Shown: positions 1 through 10,120, counted from the stretch's first letter. The stretch is DNA of 32,276 nt from Candidatus Fibrimonadales bacterium (GCA_009787645.1 WQSZ01000005.1:244-32519), one strand, 5' to 3'. Program-made: numbers and translations. Notes: a model not told the origin generated them from the sequence alone.

Positions 1-69
1 TTGGATTTTATTTCCGTTGGCGCATTAACCCATAGCGTAAAAGCGTTAGATATTTCGATGAGAATATGA
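1..69 (+). CDS. nadC: Nicotinate-nucleotide pyrophosphorylase (carboxylating), C-terminal end only
   Basis: Frame 1 from the window edge translates to LDFISVGALTHSVKALDISMRI*, the typical NadC C-terminus; TGA overlaps the coaX ATG (ATGA). Confidence 0.85.
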   Translation: MDFISVGALTHSVKALDISMRI

Positions 70-869
70 AAAGCACTCTTGTTTTAACCGTGGACATAGG
101 TAACAGCCAAACCGCAATCGGCGTTTACAGAAACACAAATGTAGAAGCGAGCTTTCGTTTAACCACAAACGATAAAGCTACCAGCGATGAGCTTTTTTTC
201 AGAATAAGCGATTTGGCAAAACATTCCAACCACAAGCCGAAAGATTTTACCCATATAGGCTTAAGCAGCGTTGTGCCGCAACTTTTGCGCCCTTGGGTAA
301 AAGCTCTTAACGTATACTTTAACAAACCTATTCAAATTGTAAGCTCAAAAAACTGCCTGGATTTGCCCATAGCCTATCCCCGCCCCGCAAGTGTGGGCCC
401 GGATCGCTTGTGCAATGTGATAGCCTTGCGTTCAATGGGTCTTTCAGACGGAATAGTTGTGGATATGGGAACCGCCACCACATTTGATGTTTTGCATAAC
501 GGTGGTTTTGCCGGTGGTTTGATTGTGCCGGGCATAAGCGCATCTATGGATACTTTAACGGAAAAGGCTGCGATGCTTTTGCCGGTTTCCATAAAATGGA
601 CAAATAAATTCGTTGCAAAAAACACAGGCGATGCCATGCGAGCCGGTATTCTTTACGGATTCTTGGCGCAATTGGAATTTTTGCTCAAGGGAATAAAAAA
701 GGAAATTGGAATGGAAGATATTCCGGTGATCGCCACAGGTGGTTGGAGCCAAATGTTGCAAAAGCGCACATCAGTTGTTAAAAAATATGATCCGTATTTA
801 ACTTTGGAAGGAATTCGCCAAGTTGCAATCCACGGAAACGGCTTTAACAATCTTGACGGCGAAGATTAG
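66..869 (+). CDS. coaX: Type III pantothenate kinase
   Basis: N-terminal DIGNSQTAIGVY, central GPDRLCNVIAL and VDMGTATTFDVL, GGLIVPGI motifs of CoaX. Confidence 0.93.
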   Translation: MKSTLVLTVDIGNSQTAIGVYRNTNVEASFRLTTNDKATSDELFFRISDLAKHSNHKPKDFTHIGLSSVVPQLLRPWVKALNVYFNKPIQIVSSKNCLDLPIAYPRPASVGPDRLCNVIALRSMGLSDGIVVDMGTATTFDVLHNGGFAGGLIVPGISASMDTLTEKAAMLLPVSIKWTNKFVAKNTGDAMRAGILYGFLAQLEFLLKGIKKEIGMEDIPVIATGGWSQMLQKRTSVVKKYDPYLTLEGIRQVAIHGNGFNNLDGED

Positions 870-1494
870 ACTTCTGCCACTTACGTATATTTTCATGATG
901 CCCGGATAGCAAAATTTCTGGCACCTTCATTCCTTCAAATTCCTGTGGTCTTGTCCAAACCGGGCAACTGAGCAATCCTTCTTGCGCAAAAGAATCAGTC
1001 TCTGCGCTTTCCATAGCGCCAAGCACCCCGGGAATCAACCTGACAACTGCGTCGCTCAAAATCATAGCAGGCAACTCGCCGCCGCTAACAACGTAGTTCC
1101 CAACGCTAACAGATAAATCAACACGACTTTGCCTAATGCGCTCATCAACGCCTTTGTAATGCCCGCAAACCAAAACCAGATGCTCTTTTTGCGAAAGTTC
1201 CTTTGCCAAAGAATGTGTAAGTGTTGTACCGTCTGCCGCAAGCAAAATCACAGTTGCACTGTTCTTTTTAGGTTCGCAAAAATCTATAGCTTTAGCCAAA
1301 GGTTCCGGCCTCAAAACCATTCCGGCTTCAACCCCATAAGGCGAATCATCCACCTGCCCATAATCGTTAATTGCAAAGTCTCTTAAATAAACCGTGCGAA
1401 AATCCAAAATGCCACTCTTCCTAGCACGCCCCATTATAGAGTGGCTCATAGGCTCAAACATTTCTGGGAATAATGTGATGCAGTCGATTTTCAT
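844..1494 (-). CDS. trmD: tRNA (guanine-N1)-methyltransferase, short C-terminus
   Basis: MKIDCITLFPEMFEP, SPYGVEAGMVLRPEPL, GHYKGVDERI, SVGNYVVSGGELPAM, VPEILLSGHHENIRKW are TrmD motifs; 3' end overlaps coaX convergently. Confidence 0.93.
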   Translation of the reverse strand: MKIDCITLFPEMFEPMSHSIMGRARKSGILDFRTVYLRDFAINDYGQVDDSPYGVEAGMVLRPEPLAKAIDFCEPKKNSATVILLAADGTTLTHSLAKELSQKEHLVLVCGHYKGVDERIRQSRVDLSVSVGNYVVSGGELPAMILSDAVVRLIPGVLGAMESAETDSFAQEGLLSCPVWTRPQEFEGMKVPEILLSGHHENIRKWQKSNLRRQDC

Positions 1495-1562
1495 ACGAAG
1501 CTTAAAAGAAAGTAGAAAATTATTTTCTATATTACCCCCATATATTTTCCTAGGGGTTCCCT

Positions 1563-2402
1563 ATGAACTATTTTAAAGTTCTGATTTTCCTTTTTACTTC
1601 TTTGGCTCATGCGGTTAGCACTGTTGCCGTTTTGGAAGTTGTTCCAAGCGGTGATATGAGTTTGAAACTTTCCAAGTACTATAATTTGACGGACGAGCTC
1701 TGGACGATAGCCGGTAATACGCTTTCGCAGCGAAACTATACTATTCTGACTCGCGACAATATCCTGTCCATGCTTCCACCCGATTCGGAAGAGGCAAAGT
1801 GTCTTGCCAAGAGCTGCGCTGTTGACATTGGCAGGGCAATTGGAGCGGAATATGTTATGCAGGGTTTTGTTAACGAGTTCGGAGGCATGCTTATCTTGAC
1901 TGTTGAGTTGTATGAATCCATAAGCGGTCATCTTCTAGGCAGCTTTGTCACGGAGAGCGTGAATGTAATGGGGTTGCTCAAGGCAATTCGGGATAAAGCT
2001 CCGGATTTGTTTGCGAGGATCAACAGCAAAGCTACTGAGCAGAAGCCTGAGCCTGAATCGGTTATTTCTCTGGTGGAAGAAGTGGATTCCGAACTTGACA
2101 ATAAGCTTGGGCAGAAGATAGATACTCAGATTGAAAGCGTTGAAAAAAAGGGCAACGCCAGCTTTTGGGTTGCTTTAGGTTTTGATTTGGTGGGAGTCGG
2201 TCTTGTAGCTTACGGCTTTGTGAAAAACGCAGAGGCTAAGGATTTGCATTACGATTACTGGAATTTGCCCCGTGCATCTTCCCAAGATGAATTTGATCGC
2301 TTGTGGGAAAAGGCGGATGATGCGCGCAGCATGAGAAATAAGTTGTACATAGTAGGTAGTTTGGTTTTGGCAACCGGTATAGGAGTTCATATATGTTTTT
2401 GA
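1563..2402 (+). CDS. Putative exported/envelope protein of unknown function with C-terminal TM segment
   Basis: N-terminal signal-like segment (MNYFKVLIFLFTSLAHAVS), a domain resembling TolB-N/CsgG-like outer-membrane-associated domains (AIGAEYVMQGFV), C-terminal hydrophobic helix. Confidence 0.5.
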   Translation: MNYFKVLIFLFTSLAHAVSTVAVLEVVPSGDMSLKLSKYYNLTDELWTIAGNTLSQRNYTILTRDNILSMLPPDSEEAKCLAKSCAVDIGRAIGAEYVMQGFVNEFGGMLILTVELYESISGHLLGSFVTESVNVMGLLKAIRDKAPDLFARINSKATEQKPEPESVISLVEEVDSELDNKLGQKIDTQIESVEKKGNASFWVALGFDLVGVGLVAYGFVKNAEAKDLHYDYWNLPRASSQDEFDRLWEKADDARSMRNKLYIVGSLVLATGIGVHICF

Positions 2403-3130
2403 GATTTATTTTATCGCTATGCTTTGGCATTGTCTTTTTTGGTTGCGCTGACATAGAACGTGACAACCCTAATGATCCCAAGAGTCCCAATTACATCGCA
2501 GATGCCTATTTATTCAGTTCGTCGTCTGTATTTAGCGCTCCCTTGAGCTCGTCCGGCGGTGGTGCTTGCCCTGATGCAGTGACCACAGATAACTCAGTAT
2601 CTTGCGGCGGCCAGACTTATGAGACGGTTAAAATTGGCTTGCAAACTTGGATGAAAAGTAATTTGAATTATGCTGTTAGTGGCAGCAAATGTGGCAATGG
2701 TTCTTCGCTTTCTGATACTAATACCACAACTTGCGATACCTACGGCAGGTTGTACAATTGGGAAATATCCAAGACTGTTTGTCCTTCTGGTTGGCATTTG
2801 CCTAGTGATGCGGAATGGACAGCGCTTATAAATTATGTTGAAAGCCGAGGTAATTGTACTGGTTGCGCAGGAACTAGGCTTAAGGCAAAATCCGGTTTGT
2901 GGTATGAAAATACAGGCACTGATAACCATGGTTTTTCGGCTTTGCCAGGTGGTTATGGCAGTTCCGTTGGCAATTTCAACTATGTAGGCAGTTACGGCTA
3001 CTGGTGGAGCAGCACAGAATACAACAGCAACTTTGCCCACAGCCGTGATATGTACTATTACTTCAGCAATGTGGACAGGGGCATAAGCAGTAAGACCTAC
3101 TTGTTCTCAGTTCGCTGCATGCAGAATTGA
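2393..3130 (+). CDS. Lipoprotein with Fibrobacter succinogenes major paralogous (FISUMP) domain
   Basis: Lipobox FFGCAD; TYETVKIGLQTWMKSNLNY, YGRLYNWE, CPSGWHLPSDAEWTAL, GFSALPGG, GYWWSSTE, SVRCMQN are FISUMP signatures. Confidence 0.9.
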   Translation: MFLRFILSLCFGIVFFGCADIERDNPNDPKSPNYIADAYLFSSSSVFSAPLSSSGGGACPDAVTTDNSVSCGGQTYETVKIGLQTWMKSNLNYAVSGSKCGNGSSLSDTNTTTCDTYGRLYNWEISKTVCPSGWHLPSDAEWTALINYVESRGNCTGCAGTRLKAKSGLWYENTGTDNHGFSALPGGYGSSVGNFNYVGSYGYWWSSTEYNSNFAHSRDMYYYFSNVDRGISSKTYLFSVRCMQN

Positions 3131-3733
3131 TCACAAATGCCGCAATGCCTCGGCGATTAATTTGCCCGAATCAGCATCACGGCCCAGAACTTCCGCTGCC
3201 TTTTCCACCGCACGACGTGCGCCCGGATCCTTTACACCCAAAGTATGCAACGCAAGTATCGCCTCTTGTTCCGCAAAAGGCAACATCGCAGATGAACCTG
3301 CGCCTGCCGTTGCAGAAATAGCCAAAGCTTTGTCCTTCAATGCCAAAACCAACATCTCGGATGTCTTTTTGCCAATGCCTTTTATTTTGGAAAGACCTGC
3401 CGCATTCTCCGTTGCAACCAAAGAGAGAAAATCGTTTGGAGAAATAGAACTCAAAATTCTCTGCGCCATCTTCGGACCAATGCCGCTGATATCTATCATG
3501 TTTAAAAAAAGTTCTTTTTCCTGAATATCCAAAAAACCGTAAAGAGTCATGGAATCTTCCCGCACAACCAAATGAGTAAGCAACGTTGCCTCCGAACCCT
3601 CACTTGGAAGCATCTCGCCCGTGCGTGCGCTCACATTAACGCCGTAGCCAACGCCGCCGCATTCTATCACAGCTAAAAGCGGTGTCTTATGGACTAAAAT
3701 TCCCCTTAATCTCTCTATCATTTCCATTTCCAA
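3131..3733 (-). CDS. ruvA: Holliday junction branch migration complex subunit RuvA
   Basis: MIERLRGILVHK, GYGVNVS, DISGIGPKMAQRILS, KIKGIGKKTSEMLVLALKDK (HhH motifs). Likely start is the internal Met (MIERLRG). Confidence 0.93.
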   Translation of the reverse strand: MEMEMIERLRGILVHKTPLLAVIECGGVGYGVNVSARTGEMLPSEGSEATLLTHLVVREDSMTLYGFLDIQEKELFLNMIDISGIGPKMAQRILSSISPNDFLSLVATENAAGLSKIKGIGKKTSEMLVLALKDKALAISATAGAGSSAMLPFAEQEAILALHTLGVKDPGARRAVEKAAEVLGRDADSGKLIAEALRHL

Positions 3734-5133
3734 ACGGTGCCGTCTTTGCTGTCTTTAATAACAACCCCAGCCTCCAGCAGCGCATCACGCAAGCGATCGC
3801 TCTCCACAAAATTCTTTGCCTCACGAGCGGCATTGCGCTTTTTAACCAAAGACTCCACCTTCTCAATCTCTTCTGCCGAATGCTCTACCACATTCGGCTC
3901 ATCAAGCAAACGAAGCCCAAAAACGCTGTCAAACTCTCTTAAAAGCGTAATTTTTTCCCTGTCTTGAATTGAACTGTCTGCAAGCATCAAATGCAAAACG
4001 CCCAAAGCACCGGATGAATTCAAATCATCTGCTATGTATTGCTGGAACTTTATGCTCCACTCACGTGCATCAACACTTACCGGCTTGCCTTCAAGACCAA
4101 TGAAATGCTGCGTTTTCTTTCGCAAGGCATTCAACGATTCCTGTGCGCTCTCCATAGCTTCCCAACTGAAATTCAGATAGTTGCGATAATGGCTGGTTAA
4201 AGAGAAAAGCCTGTATGCAATCGGATCAAAACCCTTTTCTGCCAATAAATCAAGAGTTAAAAAATCTCCGCTGCTTTTGCTCATTTTGTCGCTGCTGTTC
4301 TCTCGCAAAAATTCGCCATGCAACCAGAATCTGGCAAACGGCTTGCCTGTGGCACACTCACTCTGAGCGATCTCGTTTGTGTGATGAACCCTAACATGAT
4401 CCGTTCCGCCGCAATGAATATCCAAAGTCTCGCCAAGATGCGCCATAGACATTGCAGAGCACTCTATATGCCAACCCGGAAAGCCTACTCCCCAAGGGCT
4501 ATCCCACTCCATAGCTCTTTTGCGGTCGGTTGGGCTGAATTTCCACAGAGCAAAATCCGTTGTAAATTTCTTCTCGCCAAGATCTATGCGAGCACCGCTT
4601 CTTAAACCGGCAATGTCTAAACGGGCAAAATCCGCATACTTCGGGAACTTCAAGGAATCAAAATAAACCCCATCGCTTGTGCGGTAAGTGTAGCCCTTCG
4701 CTTCAAGAGTTTCAATTAGCTTTATCTGCTCGCTTATGTGATCCGTAGCTTTGCACCAGATAGTAGGAGGCAATATATTTAAACGCTTTAAATCGTCCTT
4801 GAATTTGTTTGTATAATCCTCAGCTATTTCCCAAACGGTTTTGCCGGTTCGCTCTGCGCCAATTTCCATCTTGTCTTCGCCATCGTCCTGATCGCTGGTC
4901 AAATGCCCGACATCCGTTATGTTTATCACATGGCGGACTTTAAAGCCAAAGAACTCAAGGCTTCTGCGCAATAGATCTTCAAACAGATATGTTCGCAAAT
5001 TTCCGATGTGGGCATAATGGTAAACGGTGGGACCGCAGGCATACATTTTAACTTCAGATGCGCCTTGAAGCAAAATGAATTGCTCTTTTAAACGTGATGC
5101 GGTGTTGTAAAGGTAAAGTTCTTTTTTTGTCAC
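3718..5133 (-). CDS. cysS: Cysteinyl-tRNA synthetase
   Basis: CGPTVYHYAHIGNLRTYLFEDLLRR (HIGH), INITDVGH, GWHIECSAMSM, HTNEIAQSECATG, KMSKSSGDFL (KMSKS). Confidence 0.96.
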   Translation of the reverse strand: MTKKELYLYNTASRLKEQFILLQGASEVKMYACGPTVYHYAHIGNLRTYLFEDLLRRSLEFFGFKVRHVINITDVGHLTSDQDDGEDKMEIGAERTGKTVWEIAEDYTNKFKDDLKRLNILPPTIWCKATDHISEQIKLIETLEAKGYTYRTSDGVYFDSLKFPKYADFARLDIAGLRSGARIDLGEKKFTTDFALWKFSPTDRKRAMEWDSPWGVGFPGWHIECSAMSMAHLGETLDIHCGGTDHVRVHHTNEIAQSECATGKPFARFWLHGEFLRENSSDKMSKSSGDFLTLDLLAEKGFDPIAYRLFSLTSHYRNYLNFSWEAMESAQESLNALRKKTQHFIGLEGKPVSVDAREWSIKFQQYIADDLNSSGALGVLHLMLADSSIQDREKITLLREFDSVFGLRLLDEPNVVEHSAEEIEKVESLVKKRNAAREAKNFVESDRLRDALLEAGVVIKDSKDGTVWKWK

Positions 5134-6503
5134 AACGAAAATCCTTTTTTTAGCAACTCCTCAATAGAGGAACTTTGAGGAGGAGTTGGGGGTGGAGGTT
5201 CTGTTACGGGAAGCACCTTGGTGGCTACAGTTGCTTTAATCGGCAGAGGTTCAGGCGTAATAACTTTGGGCATTGTCATAGTTGGCATTGCCACAGCCGG
5301 TATTGCCATTGTCGGCTTGTCTGCAGAAGGCTTATCCACAAAGCCGCCTGCCATAACTATTACCTTTGTTTTACCCTTGTATTCTCCACCGGAGCCACTG
5401 CCTATTTTCAAAAATTTAACCGTACCGGGCTCTTCCAAAATGCAGCGATAATAATCGCCTACCTTTGTCCAGTTGAAAAGCTTCTGTATCTCGCTGACAA
5501 CTTCGTAATGAGTTCTTTCTGAATACCCCTGTTCGTAAAACTGATATATCATTAATCTTGAAGCTATTTTTTTGCTGTGATCTATCAGCAGTTTATCATT
5601 TAACGCTTTGGAAAGTTCCCTTTTTATATCGTCCACATTAGTCGCAGAGGCCTCAACCGTTGTGATAATTGAATCTCCGCTGGCTTTAAGCGTTGAGCAA
5701 ACATCAGCAAAATCTATGTTTCTCTTTGTATACTTTGTCACTGTATCCATTATGGATTGAAGCACTATTTGGAAACGTGAATCTATCAAGTCGTTCACAT
5801 CGTCAATGGAAGCGTTTTGCTCATCTAACACATCAAGTATATTTATCTGGTCTATAACAATAAGGGCATCTACATATTTTTTAAACTCTTCCATGCCCTG
5901 CATCGCCATATCGCGCCTGTCGGCCTCTATGCCCTCCGGCATTGTAGCCACGCCTATTGTCAGCTTATTGGGTTTTCCGCTCTGAGCTTCCTTTGCCGCC
6001 TTTGCAACCAAAGGTGCCACTCCAGTACCGGTACCGCCGCCCATACCTGTGACAATCAGTGCCAAATCCACATTGTTGTTCCTGAAAAGCTTTACAAACT
6101 GGTCGTAATATTTTTCTCCCATCTCCTTGGCCACAGCCAAATCTCCACCGGCACCCAGATAGTGAGAATCCATGCTAAGCGCAATATTGTTCTTAAAACC
6201 GTTCTTTTCAAGCTCTTTTATTGAACCGCCGTCCGAATTTATGCCAACAAACTCCACCAACTCGTTTTTTACATTTTGAGCCTTCAAACTCATCAAAACA
6301 TTCACTCCGCAAGTGCCAACACCGGCAAAACACACGGATATGGGCCTCCCATAAGTTTCTCCTGCACTCTCTATTAAAGGCTCTTGAGGCGGTCTTTCTA
6401 AATCTAAAGCTTCTATTTTAATTAAAGGCTCCTGCCCCGAAGTCTCAGCGAGACCGGCATCACGGCGTATGGTTTGCATTATTTTATTCAAATCAACGGG
6501 CAT
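5130..6503 (-). CDS. ftsZ: Cell division protein FtsZ, divergent
   Basis: Tubulin signature GMGGGTGTGVAPLVAKAAKE, synergy loop NIDFADV, position in dcw cluster; N-terminal extension and non-canonical C-terminus. Confidence 0.88.
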   Translation of the reverse strand: MPVDLNKIMQTIRRDAGLAETSGQEPLIKIEALDLERPPQEPLIESAGETYGRPISVCFAGVGTCGVNVLMSLKAQNVKNELVEFVGINSDGGSIKELEKNGFKNNIALSMDSHYLGAGGDLAVAKEMGEKYYDQFVKLFRNNNVDLALIVTGMGGGTGTGVAPLVAKAAKEAQSGKPNKLTIGVATMPEGIEADRRDMAMQGMEEFKKYVDALIVIDQINILDVLDEQNASIDDVNDLIDSRFQIVLQSIMDTVTKYTKRNIDFADVCSTLKASGDSIITTVEASATNVDDIKRELSKALNDKLLIDHSKKIASRLMIYQFYEQGYSERTHYEVVSEIQKLFNWTKVGDYYRCILEEPGTVKFLKIGSGSGGEYKGKTKVIVMAGGFVDKPSADKPTMAIPAVAMPTMTMPKVITPEPLPIKATVATKVLPVTEPPPPTPPQSSSIEELLKKGFSL

Positions 6504-6535
6504 TTAAACCTCCGAGTTATGTGAAAATAGAAATT

Positions 6536-7924
6536 TTAAGAGGCTTTAGAGAAAAACCACTCCAAAAACGCCGGCATTTTTGTGGTTTTCTTCTTCTCCC
6601 CCGCATTGCTGGCAATCAAGCTTTGTAAAGCCCCAACACAGGTAGAAGACAAGTCGCTTCTCATTTCCCCATCCCACTTCACAACCGCCCTTCGTGCCGG
6701 AATATCAAAAACTTCAGCGGCCAACGCATCTATCCCCTTTAAGGGCAACGGACATTCCAGAATTATAGACTCGGGTTTGCAAAAATCATCGGTATAAATA
6801 ATTCTCTTTATCTCAAGAAACAGACGGCGAAGAGCTTCCCTGGCAAAGTAGCACAGCACATAATTGCTTATTGTTCTGTTGGTTTTGCTTCTATTTTTAC
6901 CTGGCAATTCAAGCCTGCTGAACTGGATGCTCTCTTCGGTTTCGCTTTCCAAAATGCATGATACCATATCAAGCAGGCCGGAGCAATCATCCGCAGATAA
7001 AAGTTCTTTGGAATCATCGGTAATCTCGGCATTCATCACCATATTGCAAAACCTTTGCATAAGGTCCGGCTTTTGCGTGAGCTCATAATCATGCTCAGTT
7101 AACATGGGATTATTGTGGAAAAAAAGGCATAAACGCCAAATGGCCACCTTCAGCTCTTTAAAACCGGATTCTTTTTTGTTCAGGTATTTTAACTCAGATT
7201 TTTCCCAAACGGAAAACTCAGACATGAAGTCCGTAATATGGATCAGCAAAGTTTTGCCGTCTTTTTCCTTTTGATAGGCAAGTGCCTGAAACTCTTTTTC
7301 ACAGGAAAGAGATATATTTATGCAGTCTTCCTCTTCTTTCATCACATCCAAAAGCCTTGCAAGCGTAGGATGCTTTGTGATAAAATAAGAGTTAAAGCCA
7401 AGACCTTTGGTTGATTTGCCTTTCGGGGCAAAAGATCTTGAAATTACGCCTTTATCGTTCAAAATTGTAAAATAAGGGCTGGTCAAGGATCTTATATTTT
7501 CAACCGGAATAGGAATTTGAGACATTTTCTCCGGTCTTTTGCATTCCTCTATTTTGTCCATATCATCTTGCCCTATCACCTTTGGCTCGCCGAACGCAAG
7601 GCTGTAAGGAAAAGACAGCACCTCAAAAAACGCTGCGGAAATTGTGATCTCCATGAGCTGGTCAAAATCACAACCGGTTTCATTCTGCCATTCAACTATC
7701 GCATTGTTAATAAATTCAGCGACGGTTTTAATATGGGCATCGTCAATTTTATTTTGAGAGATTCCGGGAAAATCCTCAAATTCTTCGGTGTTGAACCGAA
7801 ATGTTCCGGCATCCCAGTCGTGCTCTGCGCCCGGGCGTGGCTGAATATCATTTGCTTTAGCGAAATTCATGCTTATTCCGCTGTGTCCAAAATCCAAGTT
7901 GAGCTTAGCTTTGTTTGCACCCAT
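6536..7924 (-). CDS. Highly divergent FtsA-like (actin-fold) division protein, putative
   Basis: Position between ftsQ-like and ftsZ; N-terminal LDFGHSGISM phosphate-loop-like motif; C-terminal IILECPLPLKGIDALAAEVFDIPARRAV and amphipathic tail PAFLEWFFSKAS like an FtsA membrane-targeting helix. Low overall resemblance. Confidence 0.55.
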   Translation of the reverse strand: MGANKAKLNLDFGHSGISMNFAKANDIQPRPGAEHDWDAGTFRFNTEEFEDFPGISQNKIDDAHIKTVAEFINNAIVEWQNETGCDFDQLMEITISAAFFEVLSFPYSLAFGEPKVIGQDDMDKIEECKRPEKMSQIPIPVENIRSLTSPYFTILNDKGVISRSFAPKGKSTKGLGFNSYFITKHPTLARLLDVMKEEEDCINISLSCEKEFQALAYQKEKDGKTLLIHITDFMSEFSVWEKSELKYLNKKESGFKELKVAIWRLCLFFHNNPMLTEHDYELTQKPDLMQRFCNMVMNAEITDDSKELLSADDCSGLLDMVSCILESETEESIQFSRLELPGKNRSKTNRTISNYVLCYFAREALRRLFLEIKRIIYTDDFCKPESIILECPLPLKGIDALAAEVFDIPARRAVVKWDGEMRSDLSSTCVGALQSLIASNAGEKKKTTKMPAFLEWFFSKAS

Positions 7925-7925
7925 C

Positions 7926-8729
7926 TTACAATCTCCCGTCTTTTTCTGTTATGTATGCCAACTGCTTGAACCGCAGGTCCAAAACAGCTATGGAATGTAA
8001 ATTCAAAACCTGCATATTTCTTGTCAATTGCCTGTAATGCCTAAAAGCCGTTTTCCATAAATCCTTTTCCAAAGAGAACTTGGTTTTAAAATCCACATCG
8101 TTGAAAAATACCATCACTTGCCTTTCTATTTCACGTGGAATCAACTGCGAAACTCTGGAATAAAGCAAAGCATCGTTTTTCTTCATATCCGTTAAAAAAT
8201 CGATTGCCAGAGCTATATCTTCCGGCTCAGAAGCATCGACAACCGGCAAGTCCGCAATATTTGCGCTATACGGATAAATTTCTCCCTTATCCGAATATAT
8301 AACCGGCACTGCAGACATAATAACGAAAAGCGGGCTTACCTCCGTAAACTTCACTTCAAGCTCGTACGGGATCAGCTTAACGTTAAATTTAACATCTCCG
8401 AAAATTAAATTGCTGGCTTCCAAGCGGGTGCGCATTTCGGCTGTATCCTTTGAGTAAATTTCCTCTCCGTAGTTAAAACCTATTATTTTTCTGAAAGTAT
8501 CTTGAGAAACTCTTTTCGCATTTACAGACACTTTTGAGAAAGACATAAAGTCATCCGATTTTACGCTCGGAACAACAAATACAAAAGCGCAAACACAAAT
8601 CACCAGCAACACGCATAAACCTGCTATGCGTCTTTTGTTCTTAAAGAGATAAGCCATAATAAGCGTCTTTACCTTTAAGAGCAGGCTTTCAAGAGCAGCT
8701 TCTTTTCTTCTTTTGTTGTATCCCAGCAT
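7926..8729 (-). CDS. ftsQ: FtsQ/DivIB-like division protein
   Basis: Single N-terminal TM, POTRA-like region followed by EVSPLFVIMSAVPVIYSDKGEIYPYS; located directly after murC. Confidence 0.7.
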   Translation of the reverse strand: MLGYNKRRKEAALESLLLKVKTLIMAYLFKNKRRIAGLCVLLVICVCAFVFVVPSVKSDDFMSFSKVSVNAKRVSQDTFRKIIGFNYGEEIYSKDTAEMRTRLEASNLIFGDVKFNVKLIPYELEVKFTEVSPLFVIMSAVPVIYSDKGEIYPYSANIADLPVVDASEPEDIALAIDFLTDMKKNDALLYSRVSQLIPREIERQVMVFFNDVDFKTKFSLEKDLWKTAFRHYRQLTRNMQVLNLHSIAVLDLRFKQLAYITEKDGRL

Positions 8730-10120
8730 TAAAGAACCTCCAAAATTTTTGCAGAAAGCGCAGTGATGTTCCCCGCACCCATTGTCACAATCAAATCTCC
8801 ATCCTTCATTTCTCCGGTCAAAAAGTCAATCGCATTTTCCTTATCACCAATAAAATGCACATTCCTGTGCCCTCTCGCATGGGCAAAATCAAAAATAAGT
8901 TTTCCTGAAACTCCATCCATCGGCTCTTCTCTAGCTCCGTAAATATCGCATACCAAAAGAATATCGCTGTTTCCGAAAACCGTTCCGAATTCCTCCGCAT
9001 GGTCCTTTGTGCGAGAATACAGATGGGGCTGAAACACAACTATAATACGTTTGCCCGGAAAAGATTCCCGGAACGCAGAAAGACTTGCCGCAACTTCGGT
9101 CGGGTGATGAGCGTAATCGTCAAACACCATGGCTCCTTTTACATTGCCTTTAAATTCCATTCTTCTTTTAACACCGTCAAAGGCAGCAAGAGCTTTCTTG
9201 GAAAATTCCACAGGTATGGATTCCTCCGTTGCAAGCGCAAGAGCTCCAACGGCATTTTGCACATTGTGCTTGCCCAAAAGCTTAATTGAAAATTCTCCGA
9301 GCAACTCTCCTCTGCGGTAAACCGTAAATTCCGAACCGGCTCCAAAATAGCGGCAATTCTTAACGCAGTAAGTAGCCTGTGGGCTAAAACCATAAGTGAT
9401 CACCGGCTTCGCAAGTCTGGACAAAACGCTCTGGCAACCTACATCATCCAGGCACAAAACCACCTGTCCGTAAAAAGGAACCTTGTTGGCAAATTCAACA
9501 AATGCATTTTTTATATCATCCAAATCCCTGTAGGTATCCAAATGATCCGTATCTATATTTGTGATAATAGCAGAGCTTGGCATCATTTGCAAAAAGCTGT
9601 GATCAAATTCATCGGATTCCGCAACAAGATAGGAACCCGTTCCCACAGTTGCTCCGGAACCTTTGCCCTGCACAATGCCACCGACTATAACGGTTGGGTC
9701 TTCACCGGCAGCTTCCAAAATTGAACCTACCAACGATGTTGTGCTGGATTTTCCATGCGTGCCTGCAATTGCCAAAGTATATTTCAAGCGCATAAGCTCG
9801 CCGAGCATTTCCGCTCTGCGAATTATTGGAATACCCAGCTTCCTTGCATGCTGCATTTCCGGATTATCTCCGTGCACAGCCGATGAATAAACCACAATTT
9901 CAGTTCCAACAATATTTTCGCTGTTATGTCCAACAAATATTTTTACTCCCAAATTCCGCAAATATTTTGTTTGTGTGCTCTCCTGCATGTCCGAGCCGCT
10001 GACTTCAAAACCGTTGTGAAACAGAACCTCTGCAATGCCGCTCATGCCGGCACCACCGATTCCTATGAAGTGCGTTTTGCGTATGCGTTTATTAGGTATG
10101 AATTTATTTAAGTCGAGCAT
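8729..10120 (-). CDS. murC: UDP-N-acetylmuramate--L-alanine ligase
   Basis: HFIGIGGAGMSGIAEVL, AGTHGKSSTTSLV, DEFDHSFL, DDYAHHPTEVAASL, VFQPHLYSRT motifs. Confidence 0.96.
   Translation of the reverse strand: MLDLNKFIPNKRIRKTHFIGIGGAGMSGIAEVLFHNGFEVSGSDMQESTQTKYLRNLGVKIFVGHNSENIVGTEIVVYSSAVHGDNPEMQHARKLGIPIIRRAEMLGELMRLKYTLAIAGTHGKSSTTSLVGSILEAAGEDPTVIVGGIVQGKGSGATVGTGSYLVAESDEFDHSFLQMMPSSAIITNIDTDHLDTYRDLDDIKNAFVEFANKVPFYGQVVLCLDDVGCQSVLSRLAKPVITYGFSPQATYCVKNCRYFGAGSEFTVYRRGELLGEFSIKLLGKHNVQNAVGALALATEESIPVEFSKKALAAFDGVKRRMEFKGNVKGAMVFDDYAHHPTEVAASLSAFRESFPGKRIIVVFQPHLYSRTKDHAEEFGTVFGNSDILLVCDIYGAREEPMDGVSGKLIFDFAHARGHRNVHFIGDKENAIDFLTGEMKDGDLIVTMGAGNITALSAKILEVL

Noticed and set aside
2594-3040. 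148-aa minus-strand ORF
   Set aside because: Antisense to the FISUMP lipoprotein gene.
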